6,077 nt of DNA from Candidatus Doudnabacteria bacterium Gr01-1014_77 (GTDB taxonomy: Bacteria; Patescibacteriota; Doudnabacteria; UBA920; VMFF01), in the NCBI GenBank assembly GCA_007375915.1, contig VMFF01000065.1:1-6077 (forward strand), given 5' to 3'. The position numbers were made by a program, and so were the translations under genes. The number at the start of each line of letters is the position of its first letter. The first letter of the stretch is position 1. Shown piece after piece: positions 1-4,165 of this stretch. The notes below the pieces were generated by a model that saw only the letters and a program-made list of their open reading frames with translations, did no database searches and had not been told where the DNA came from.

Positions 1-114
1 AATTTTAATGACCGCATCTTTATCAATCATTAAAGAGCCCAGGACACTTGCTTCAGCTTCAAGGTTTTGAGGAGGAAGTCTGTCTATTTGTCCCAGATTT
101 GGTGTGTTTTCCAT
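1..114 (-). CDS. dnaB: Replicative DNA helicase DnaB, N-terminal fragment (runs off window start)
   Basis: Reading the minus strand from an ATG at 114-112 gives 38 codons that remain open to the window edge. The peptide contains RLPPQNLEAEASVLGSLMID at residues 12-31, the hallmark opening of DnaB-family replicative helicases (family consensus roughly LPPQNLEAEQSVLGAML-D). DnaB is the hexameric ATP-driven helicase that unwinds DNA at the replication fork. Only the beginning of the N-terminal domain is present, so the ATPase motifs cannot be seen. No convincing Shine-Dalgarno sequence precedes the ATG. A plausible promoter lies at 149-177, giving a leader of about 28 nt. The gene follows a small orphan ORF on the same strand after a 93-base gap. 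The identification rests on one short but highly characteristic segment. Confidence 0.88.
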   Translation of the reverse strand, partial: MENTPNLGQIDRLPPQNLEAEASVLGSLMIDKDAVIKI

Positions 115-148
115 AACATTAAATATTCATTAAAAAGAGGTTAAATCC

Positions 149-177
149 ATATTAACAGATTAGCAATACAGGGACAA
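149..177 (-). promoter_or_regulatory. Sigma70-type promoter for dnaB
   Basis: On the minus strand a -35 element TTGTCC (177-172) is followed, after exactly 17 bp, by a -10 element TAATAT (154-149). Each matches the consensus at 4 of 6 positions. The predicted start near 142 leaves about 28 nt before the dnaB ATG. The -35 sits within a small GGGA/TCCC inverted repeat (171-183). Confidence 0.5.
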
Positions 178-187
178 TTTCCCCATA

Positions 188-205
188 GGTGGACAAGGTG
201 GATAA
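188..205 (-). promoter_or_regulatory. Tandem DnaA-box-like 9-mers upstream of the dnaB promoter
   Basis: Two abutting 9-mers differ by one base: GGTGGACAA (188-196) and GGTGGATAA (197-205). On the minus strand they read TTATCCACC then TTGTCCACC, which are one and two mismatches from the DnaA box TTATCCACA. They lie about 10 bp upstream of the dnaB -35 element and could bind DnaA or another activator. The repeat is visible; the binding protein is inferred. Confidence 0.35.
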
Positions 206-207
206 CA

Positions 208-366
208 TTAAATATTGTATTTTTCTTCTATAATATCCAAGAAAGTATTTAGGTTTTTCATAATAACGATGGCTTCAGATTCCGAGATCTGATACCCGTA
301 TATTTTTTCGTAAGACGCTCGAAAGGCGTCTATGTCTGCTAAGTCTAATCTTATGTTTTGTTCCAT
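208..366 (-). CDS. Small acidic hypothetical protein, 52 aa
   Basis: The minus strand carries an ATG at 366-364, 52 codons, and a TAA at 210-208. The peptide begins MEQNIRLDLADIDAF and contains YGYQISESEAIVIMKNLNTF at residues 23-42, with no cysteine, signal peptide or membrane segment. The pattern 'aromatic/basic helix, then I/L-S-(D/E)-x-E-A, then a hydrophobic helix with N-L' resembles a family of about 50-65 residue hypotheticals that I recall from Patescibacteria and mobile elements, but I cannot name a function. It lies directly upstream of dnaB on the same strand. No Shine-Dalgarno sequence is seen. An extended -10 (377-385) lies only about 10 bp from the ATG, so the message may be leaderless. 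Support for coding is the family-like pattern and the match of the ORF to the gap between promoters. Confidence 0.6.
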   Translation of the reverse strand: MEQNIRLDLADIDAFRASYEKIYGYQISESEAIVIMKNLNTFLDIIEEKYNI

Positions 367-376
367 AGTACTTTTA

Positions 377-385
377 TTTATAGCA
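377..385 (-). promoter_or_regulatory. Possible extended -10 promoter for the 52-aa gene
   Basis: The minus strand reads TGCTATAAA (385-377), an extended -10 form (TGnTATAAT-like). It lies 10 bp upstream of the ATG at 366, so transcription would start almost at the start codon. No -35 is recognisable at the expected distance. The surrounding sequence is AT-rich, so chance occurrence is quite possible. Confidence 0.3.
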
Positions 386-414
386 AAATAGACTTCAAAA
401 AAATATAAAAAGAT

Positions 415-442
415 TCAATATGGCGGTGCTGCACCATATTGA
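415..442. promoter_or_regulatory. Perfect 9-bp inverted repeat overlapping the RRM gene -35 (operator candidate)
   Basis: The arms TCAATATGG (415-423) and CCATATTGA (434-442) are exact reverse complements separated by 10 bases. The spacer and inner arm hold a second nested palindrome, GGTGC-T-GCACC (425-435). The right arm covers four bases of the -35 box at 439-444, the usual place for a dimeric repressor. On the minus strand the stem is followed by a T-rich run, so a weak terminator toward the 52-aa gene is an alternative. Confidence 0.5.
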
Positions 443-467
443 CGCGTAGGGGAATATACGGTATACT
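439..467 (+). promoter_or_regulatory. Strong sigma70-type promoter for the RRM protein gene
   Basis: TTGACG (439-444) and TATACT (462-467) are spaced by exactly 17 bp; each matches the consensus at 5 of 6 positions. The predicted start is near 474, leaving a leader of about 67 nt before the ATG at 541. Confidence 0.8.
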
Positions 468-474
468 CTTTTCA

Positions 475-534
475 ATCATCCGTTTATATATTTTGTGAGA
501 CTTATTTGGATGATCGTAAGTCTTGTGTGAAAGG
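475..534 (+). promoter_or_regulatory. Structured 5' leader with two interleaved stems next to the ribosome binding site
   Basis: Two exact 7-bp stems interleave in the leader. Stem A pairs ATCATCC (475-481) with GGATGAT (508-514). Stem B pairs AGACTTA (498-504) with TAAGTCT (517-523). The 3' arm of A lies inside the loop of B, and only two bases separate it from the 3' arm of B, so both stems are unlikely to form together at full length. Stem B ends just before the GAAAGG Shine-Dalgarno (529-534). This layout is compatible with a two-state switch (temperature, protein or autoregulation). The pairing is visible; the switching is inferred. Confidence 0.45.
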
Positions 535-540
535 CCTAGA

Positions 541-864
541 ATGGCAAAATTGTTCGTAGGTGGTCTTCCTTGGGCTACCACCAGTGATGAGTTGAACCAA
601 TTGTTCTCTCAAGCTGGAGCAGTAACTTCTGCAACCGTTATTCAAGATAGAATGACAGGCAGAAGCAAAGGGTTTGGTTTCGTAGAGATGTCTGATGAAG
701 ACTCTCAGAAAGCAATCGAGATGTACAATGGTCAGGATTACGGCGGAAGAAAGCTCGTTGTAAACGAAGCTCGCCCAATGACCGAAAGACCAAAGAGATC
801 ATTTGGCGATCGCGGTGGCCGCGGTGGCAATGGTGGATTTGGTGGAAGAAGAGATAGCTACTAA
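541..864 (+). CDS. RRM-domain glycine-rich RNA-binding protein, 107 aa
   Basis: This is a single RNA recognition motif followed by a short arginine/glycine-rich tail. The RNP2 motif is LFVGGL (residues 4-9) and RNP1 is KGFGFVEM (43-50), with RNA-stacking aromatics F5, F45 and F47. The tail from about residue 86 contains RGGRGG and GGFGGRR, which bind RNA without sequence specificity. The domain order matches the small cyanobacterial and other bacterial Rbp proteins, many of which are cold-induced and act as RNA chaperones. The ATG at 541 is chosen over an upstream in-frame TTG (523) because family members begin M-x-K/I-L/Y-F/V-VGGL, and because GAAAGG (529-534) sits 6 nt before it. The gene has its own strong promoter, a structured leader and a strong terminator, so it is a monocistronic, probably highly expressed unit. 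GC is near 47% in its first 60 bases. Confidence 0.93.
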   Translation: MAKLFVGGLPWATTSDELNQLFSQAGAVTSATVIQDRMTGRSKGFGFVEMSDEDSQKAIEMYNGQDYGGRKLVVNEARPMTERPKRSFGDRGGRGGNGGFGGRRDSY

Positions 865-875
865 CTCTAAATCTT

Positions 876-913
876 AAAAACTCCTCTTGGATAACTCCGA
901 GGGGAGTTTTTTT
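876..913 (+). terminator. Strong intrinsic terminator after the RRM gene
   Basis: A 15-bp stem (876-890 with 897-911, two G-U pairs) closes a 6-base loop ATAACT and runs directly into seven T residues (907-913). The flanking A-run pairs with the T-run, so the terminator could also work on the opposite strand. It starts 12 bases after the stop codon. Confidence 0.93.
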
Positions 914-914
914 G

Positions 915-942
915 TTGACATGATTTTGCAAGGTGATAAAAT
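915..942 (+). promoter_or_regulatory. Strong promoter for the 95-aa orphan gene
   Basis: A perfect -35 TTGACA (915-920) is followed after 16 bp by TAAAAT (937-942), preceded by TG at 934-935 (extended -10). It begins two bases after the terminator T-run. The predicted start is near 949, giving a leader of about 50 nt. A 10-bp palindrome TTTCGCGAAA (957-966) and flanking GAATT/AATTC halves lie around the start and could be an operator. Confidence 0.75.
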
Positions 943-997
943 GAATTATCGTGATTTTTCGCGAAACGAATTCAACCCGAACGGAGGGTGACTAGAA

Positions 998-1285
998 TTG
1001 CAGACTGATAACGCAGCCGGTCAGGAGGGCCAGGAAATCTTGCCTCCTGATTTCTGGCAGAGAAACCGAGAGCGCATCATTCGCGACATAACCGATTTCA
1101 AGCAGCGGGTGCTTGGAGAGATCCAAGTAATCAGCAGTGATCCTCTCAAGACCGAAGTACAGAAGGCTGCTGATATCGCTTTAACATACGCAGCCTACAA
1201 TGCTTGGTGGGAAAGGAAGATCAAGAGCGGAACCTTCCATATGGTCTATGCTGACCTGATTGACGCGATGAAGCCGCTCGAGTAA
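998..1285 (+). CDS. Orphan hypothetical protein, 95 aa, TTG start
   Basis: I do not recognise this family. The product is soluble, apparently all-helical, with no cysteines and no signal or membrane segment. Residues 1-16 are polar and probably disordered. Residues 17-44 form a charged amphipathic stretch (DFWQRNRERIIRDITDFKQR). Residues 50-75 are alanine- and aromatic-rich (YAAYNAWWER). The end is acidic-aliphatic. The start must be TTG at 998: a strong GGAGG (983-987) lies 10 nt upstream, the nearby GTG (988) hits a stop within a few codons, and the first in-frame ATG is at residue 82. Hand count gives 119 G+C of 240 (about 50%) over 1021-1260, against 22 of 60 in a dinB sample. Coding is supported by the promoter, strong RBS, downstream hairpin and uninterrupted frame. 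High expression or recent transfer could explain the composition. Confidence 0.72.
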   Translation: MQTDNAAGQEGQEILPPDFWQRNRERIIRDITDFKQRVLGEIQVISSDPLKTEVQKAADIALTYAAYNAWWERKIKSGTFHMVYADLIDAMKPLE

Positions 1286-1298
1286 GCAGTATTGCAAC

Positions 1299-1335
1299 AA
1301 GCGATGAGACGTCTGAACAAGGCGTCTCTTTGCTT
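1299..1335 (+). terminator. Hairpin after the orphan gene, probable weak terminator
   Basis: GAGACGTCT (1306-1314) pairs with AGGCGTCTC (1320-1328), with one G-U, around the loop GAACA. After one T-T mismatch the stem continues with AAGCGA (1299-1304) against TTTGCT/T (1330-1335). The T-tract is interrupted (TTTGCTTT), so termination may be incomplete. The 3' arm overlaps the predicted dinB -35 element. Confidence 0.55.
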
Positions 1336-1358
1336 TCCGTTAAATATTTTGATATCTT
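1330..1358 (+). promoter_or_regulatory. Probable promoter of the dinB operon
   Basis: TTGCTT (1330-1335) and TATCTT (1353-1358) are spaced by 17 bp, each matching the consensus at 4 of 6. The predicted start near 1365 lies inside the SOS box, as expected for LexA repression. Other -10 choices in this AT-rich stretch are possible. Confidence 0.45.
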
Positions 1359-1360
1359 TA

Positions 1361-1380
1361 AGGTGAACACTTGTTCACCT
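1361..1380 (+). promoter_or_regulatory. LexA/SOS box, perfect palindrome directly before dinB
   Basis: Arms AGGTGAACA (1361-1369) and TGTTCACCT (1372-1380) are exact reverse complements with a 2-base centre. The core GAAC-ACTT-GTTC fits the Gram-positive (Bacillus DinR-type) LexA operator pattern GAAC-N4-GTTC. It abuts the start codon of a Y-family polymerase gene, a classic SOS target. No lexA lies in the window, so the repressor is inferred. Confidence 0.82.
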
Positions 1381-2655
1381 ATGCAACAAACACAAAACTT
1401 TAAAGTCATTGCGCATATAGACATGAACTCATACTTTGCTTCTTGTGAACAACAAGCAAATCCTTTTTTGCGTGGTAAACCCATTGGTATATGTGAGCAT
1501 CTTGGTGGAATTATCATTGCTCCTTCAATAGAAGCAAAAAAGTTTGGTGTTAAAACAGCTATGCCTGTTTGGGAGGCAAAAAAGCTTTGTCCCCATATTC
1601 AGCTATTTAACACAGATCCTGATAAATACAGGGAAACAACAAAAAGATTCCTAAGTATTTTCCTTAAGCATACCGAGAAAATAGAGAAGTACAGCATTGA
1701 CGAGGCTTTCTTAGACTTAACTGATAATGTAAAGAACTTTAAGGATCCTTGGGACGAAGCTTCTAAGATAGCTTTAGAGATTAAAAAAGAAATGCATACT
1801 TATGTTGGTGATTGGATTAAGTGTTCCATTGGCATTGGTTCTGACAAACTCATTGCTAAAATAGCGAGTGATCTTAAAAAACCAGATGGTTTAACTGTTG
1901 TTCGTCCTGAAGACAAAGATAGTTTGTATGAAAAACTCTCTTTAACAGATATTCCAGGAATTGGCAGACAAACAGAAAAAGCATTAAACATTATGGGCAT
2001 TAAATCTTTACGAGATTTAAAAGATTTTCCTGAACAAAAATTAATCGCTCATTTTGGAATACAAGGCCATCACTTACACCAGATGGGACAATTAGAAGGA
2101 AGTTGGAAAGAAGATTTTGCTGAAGAGGGACAAGAAAACCAAGAAGCATTAAAATCCATGGGGCATGCATACACACTCCCTGTTATGAGTACTGATGCAA
2201 AAGTAGCTTTACAGGTTCTTTACAAACTTTCTGAAATGGTTGGAAGAAGGCTTAGAGAAGCAAAGCTTTCAGGAAACACTGTTCATTTCATCCTTACTGA
2301 TCGAAAAAATGAATATTTCAACAAACAGAAAAAACTAGGTAGATATATTCAAGATGGCAGGGAGATATTTCTTGAAGCAGCTAAAATCTTTGAAAACAGC
2401 GAACACTACGAAAAGAACTTTAAATTAATCGGTGTTACAGTCTCAGGGTTAAAAGAAGAGGTAAACCAGCTTTCTTTGTTTGATATAGATCAGACAAAAA
2501 GCAGGTTGGTTAAATATTTAGACAGGATTAATGATAAATATGGGGAGTTTACCATAAGTAGAGTTCCGGCCTGGGCAGCCCGTAATCTAATACGAGATTC
2601 TGTGGGGTTTGGACGAATGAAGGAATTTAAAGTAAAATATAAGACAGGAAAATAA
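1381..2655 (+). CDS. dinB: Y-family translesion DNA polymerase (DNA polymerase IV / UmuC-like), 424 aa
   Basis: This polymerase copies past damaged template bases. The palm opens with HIDMNSYFAS (residues 12-21): D14 is the first catalytic metal ligand and F19 the steric gate that excludes ribonucleotides. The second catalytic pair is D107-E108 in YSIDEAF. The fingers follow D14; the thumb helix-hairpin-helix is IPGIGRQTEKALNIMG (191-206). The little-finger domain spans roughly 260-360, and QLSLF (363-367) is a canonical sliding-clamp binding motif. Length exceeds E. coli DinB (351 aa) and is closer to UmuC and Gram-positive forms. ATG 1381 is chosen over the upstream TTG at 1330, because the SOS box and promoter lie between the two and the homologous region starts just after 1381. 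No spaced Shine-Dalgarno is present, so the message may be nearly leaderless. Expected control is by LexA. Two further genes follow on the same strand. Confidence 0.93.
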   Translation: MQQTQNFKVIAHIDMNSYFASCEQQANPFLRGKPIGICEHLGGIIIAPSIEAKKFGVKTAMPVWEAKKLCPHIQLFNTDPDKYRETTKRFLSIFLKHTEKIEKYSIDEAFLDLTDNVKNFKDPWDEASKIALEIKKEMHTYVGDWIKCSIGIGSDKLIAKIASDLKKPDGLTVVRPEDKDSLYEKLSLTDIPGIGRQTEKALNIMGIKSLRDLKDFPEQKLIAHFGIQGHHLHQMGQLEGSWKEDFAEEGQENQEALKSMGHAYTLPVMSTDAKVALQVLYKLSEMVGRRLREAKLSGNTVHFILTDRKNEYFNKQKKLGRYIQDGREIFLEAAKIFENSEHYEKNFKLIGVTVSGLKEEVNQLSLFDIDQTKSRLVKYLDRINDKYGEFTISRVPAWAARNLIRDSVGFGRMKEFKVKYKTGK

Positions 2656-2669
2656 CCGAGAATATTTGA

Positions 2670-3209
2670 ATGAAAGTATATTTTGTAAGACACGGAGAAA
2701 CTAAATACAACCTTTTACATATCCTGATGGGTAGAAGAATAGATGAGACGTTGGATAAACACGGGGTAGAGCAGGCAAAGGAGATAGCAATACAATTGGA
2801 CCATAACGTTGATATTATCTTTGCATCCCCAATGAAACGTGCTCAACAAACAGCATTCATCATCAGCAACGAGTTAAAACTTTCTGTGCACACAAGAGAC
2901 GAGCTTGCAGAAAGAGACTTTGGTAAATTAACAGGGAAGTCATGGGCTGAGGTAGAGCAATTAACAGGAGCTAGTCTTCAGCACATTGAAGAGCATTTGA
3001 GTGTTGATTTAAAGAAATACAACGTTGAATCTGGAAGTGCTATGAAAATGAGGCTGTTGCATTTCCTCAGTGATTTAAAAAAAGAATATCCAAGCAGATT
3101 TCCTTTGGTTGTCTGTCATTCTGGAATAATCAATCTTATGTATCAACTCTTTCCGGCAACACAGAAGTTTGACACCAAAAATGCTTCTATACACGTTTTT
3201 GAAATTTAA
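2670..3209 (+). CDS. Histidine phosphatase superfamily protein (phosphoglycerate mutase-like), 179 aa
   Basis: The N-terminal VRHGET (residues 6-11) carries the phosphorylated catalytic histidine H8 with R7. The second arginine is R57 in SPMKRAQQTA. The proton-donor acid is probably E81 in LAERDFGKLTG, and the second histidine is H150 in VVCHSGIINLMY. All core residues of the branch-1 histidine phosphatases (GpmB/CobC/broad-specificity phosphatase type) are present, so the enzyme is likely an active phosphatase rather than a glycolytic mutase; the substrate cannot be told. The family's GES segment is replaced by E120-SGSA. It starts 14 bases after the dinB stop with at best a weak Shine-Dalgarno, and its TAA overlaps the next ATG by one base. 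It is probably cotranscribed with dinB. Confidence 0.88.
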   Translation: MKVYFVRHGETKYNLLHILMGRRIDETLDKHGVEQAKEIAIQLDHNVDIIFASPMKRAQQTAFIISNELKLSVHTRDELAERDFGKLTGKSWAEVEQLTGASLQHIEEHLSVDLKKYNVESGSAMKMRLLHFLSDLKKEYPSRFPLVVCHSGIINLMYQLFPATQKFDTKNASIHVFEI

Positions 3210-3601
3210 TGGTTAAGAAATCAAAAAAAGAATTCTACGTCATCTGCCAAAACATCCGCAGTCTTTTTAATGTTGGTTCTATTTTTAGGACTGCAGATGC
3301 GTTTGGTGTTGATCGTATATATTTAACTGGTATAACTGGAAGACCACCAAGAAAAGAAATTTCTAAAGTTGCTTTAGGAGCAGAAGAATACATTCCATGG
3401 GAATATCATCGCCAGCCAGCAAGATTAATCAAAGCTTTGAAAAAAGAAGGTATAAGAATAGTTGCTCTAGAACAAGTTAAAAACAAAAGTATTGATATGC
3501 ATAAATGGAAACCAAAGTTTCCCATGGCATTGATTTTGGGTTATGAACAAAAGGGTTTCCCTAAGTCATTGATTAAATTAGCTGATGATGTTGTAGAATA
3601 A
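3209..3601 (+). CDS. TrmH/SpoU-family (SPOUT) RNA 2'-O-methyltransferase, C-terminally shortened, 130 aa
   Basis: SPOUT enzymes methylate tRNA or rRNA ribose using S-adenosylmethionine. Motif 1 is clear: NIRSLFNVGSIFRTADAFG (residues 15-33) with N15, R17, N21 and the RNA-ribose arginine R27. Motif 2 is LILGYEQKGF (108-117), with G111, E113 and G116. The chain then stops at LADDVVE (residues 124-130), exactly where relatives continue with IPM-G-x-x-SLNVSVA (motif 3), which completes the trefoil knot and the cofactor pocket. Neither of the other forward frames after 3601 restores that motif. The protein is about 25-30 residues shorter than typical small TrmH proteins. The mraZ promoter begins five bases past the stop. 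The ATG overlaps the previous stop (TAATG), implying translational coupling. It may be a decaying gene, a remodelled variant or an assembly join. Confidence 0.8.
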   Translation: MVKKSKKEFYVICQNIRSLFNVGSIFRTADAFGVDRIYLTGITGRPPRKEISKVALGAEEYIPWEYHRQPARLIKALKKEGIRIVALEQVKNKSIDMHKWKPKFPMALILGYEQKGFPKSLIKLADDVVE

Positions 3602-3605
3602 CATT

Positions 3606-3634
3606 TTGACCAATGGGAAAGCGTGGAATATAAT
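3606..3634 (+). promoter_or_regulatory. Near-consensus sigma70 promoter of the mraZ/dcw operon
   Basis: TTGACC (3606-3611, 5 of 6) and a perfect TATAAT (3629-3634) are spaced by exactly 17 bp. The predicted start is near 3641, two bases before the first MraZ box. The -35 lies only five bases after the stop codon of the preceding gene. Confidence 0.88.
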
Positions 3635-3642
3635 GATCATGT

Positions 3643-3677
3643 AGTGGTAAAAAGTGGATGTAAGTGGGGATAAGTGG
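3643..3677 (+). promoter_or_regulatory. MraZ operator: four AGTGG boxes at exact 10-bp spacing
   Basis: AGTGG occurs at 3643, 3653, 3663 and 3673, each followed by a different 5-base spacer. Helical-period GTGG/TGGG repeats just after the mraZ promoter are the known binding site of the MraZ ring-shaped regulator (for example TGGGN-N5 repeats in E. coli). The boxes start right at the predicted transcription start, so MraZ binding should block initiation or escape. Confidence 0.88.
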
Positions 3678-3690
3678 AGCCTTATCCACA
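3665..3690 (+). promoter_or_regulatory. Leader hairpin with a perfect DnaA-box 9-mer and an inverted partner
   Basis: GGATAAG (3668-3674) pairs with CTTATCC (3681-3687) around a 6-base loop, and two more pairs form beyond a mismatch. The right arm contains TTATCCACA (3682-3690), an exact DnaA box. The left side reads TTATCCCCA on the minus strand (3673-3665), one mismatch away. It could be a DNA site, an RNA hairpin, or a by-product of the overlapping MraZ boxes. Confidence 0.35.
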
Positions 3691-3732
3691 GACTGCATTC
3701 CACCTGTCTTTATCATCAATAATCCAGAACAA

Positions 3733-4164
3733 ATGTTTATCGGCGAATATACACTTAGCATTGATGAAAAAGGAAGGTTATCAATACCTGTTAAGTTTAG
3801 AAATGACTTAAAAGGTAAGGCCGTTGTTACCCGCGGCTTAGATAGCTCTCTTTTTTTGTACTCTCAAAATGAATGGCTAAAGCTAGCAGAAAAGCTTGCT
3901 GCTCTACCAATCTCTAAAGCAAACACTCGAGCATTCTCTCGTTTAATGCTTGCAGGAGCTATGGATTGTGAGATTGATAAAGCAGGAAGAATAAACATAC
4001 CAGACTACTTACGAGAGTTTGCAAAGATCAACAAAAAAGTTGTTGTTGCAGGACTCTACAACAGAATAGAAATCTGGAGTGAGCAAGCTTGGACCAAATA
4101 CAAAAAAGCAACAGAAAAAGATAGCAATGATATAGCTGAACAATTGGGCGAGATCGGAGTATAA
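3733..4164 (+). CDS. mraZ: Transcriptional regulator MraZ, 143 aa
   Basis: MraZ is an AbrB-fold DNA-binding protein that forms ring oligomers and represses its own division/cell-wall operon. The sequence has the family's opening MFIGEYTLSIDEKGRLSIPVKFR and both DxxxR signatures, D11-EKG-R15 and D82-KAG-R86, one in each half of the duplicated domain. Its length is the standard ~143 residues. The start is ATG 3733: an in-frame GTG at 3664 would add 23 unrelated residues and falls inside the operator. No Shine-Dalgarno is evident, and the leader is about 92 nt. The stop codon is one base before the rsmH ATG. The four boxes upstream make autoregulation very likely. Confidence 0.96.
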   Translation: MFIGEYTLSIDEKGRLSIPVKFRNDLKGKAVVTRGLDSSLFLYSQNEWLKLAEKLAALPISKANTRAFSRLMLAGAMDCEIDKAGRINIPDYLREFAKINKKVVVAGLYNRIEIWSEQAWTKYKKATEKDSNDIAEQLGEIGV

Positions 4165-4165
4165 C

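Noticed and set aside
115..207. Possible replication origin, given dnaB and DnaA-like boxes.
   Set aside because: Only two imperfect boxes are present, with no dnaA gene, no box cluster and no clear unwinding element; an upstream regulatory site is simpler.
523..540. Upstream TTG start for the RRM protein.
   Set aside because: It would add six residues not seen in the family and would precede the Shine-Dalgarno; ATG 541 fits the family start.
1309..1318. ACGTCTGAAC matches an internal part of the TruSeq adapter.
   Set aside because: Only 10 bases match, the flanks differ, and the stretch is explained by the hairpin at 1306-1328.
1330..1380. Upstream TTG start giving a 441-aa polymerase.
   Set aside because: The extra segment covers the promoter and SOS box, and polymerase homology begins after 1381.
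3602..3673. A frameshift that would restore the missing end of the SPOUT methyltransferase.
   Set aside because: The other two forward frames were read and neither gives an IPM-G or SLNVSVA-like segment; the stretch is promoter and operator.
3664..3732. GTG start adding 23 residues to MraZ.
   Set aside because: The extension lies in the operator and leader hairpin; MFIGEY at 3733 is the conserved N-terminus.
4151..4158. AGATCGGA, the first eight adapter bases, near the mraZ stop.
   Set aside because: The match ends after 8 bases and lies within intact mraZ coding sequence that includes the rsmH ribosome binding site.
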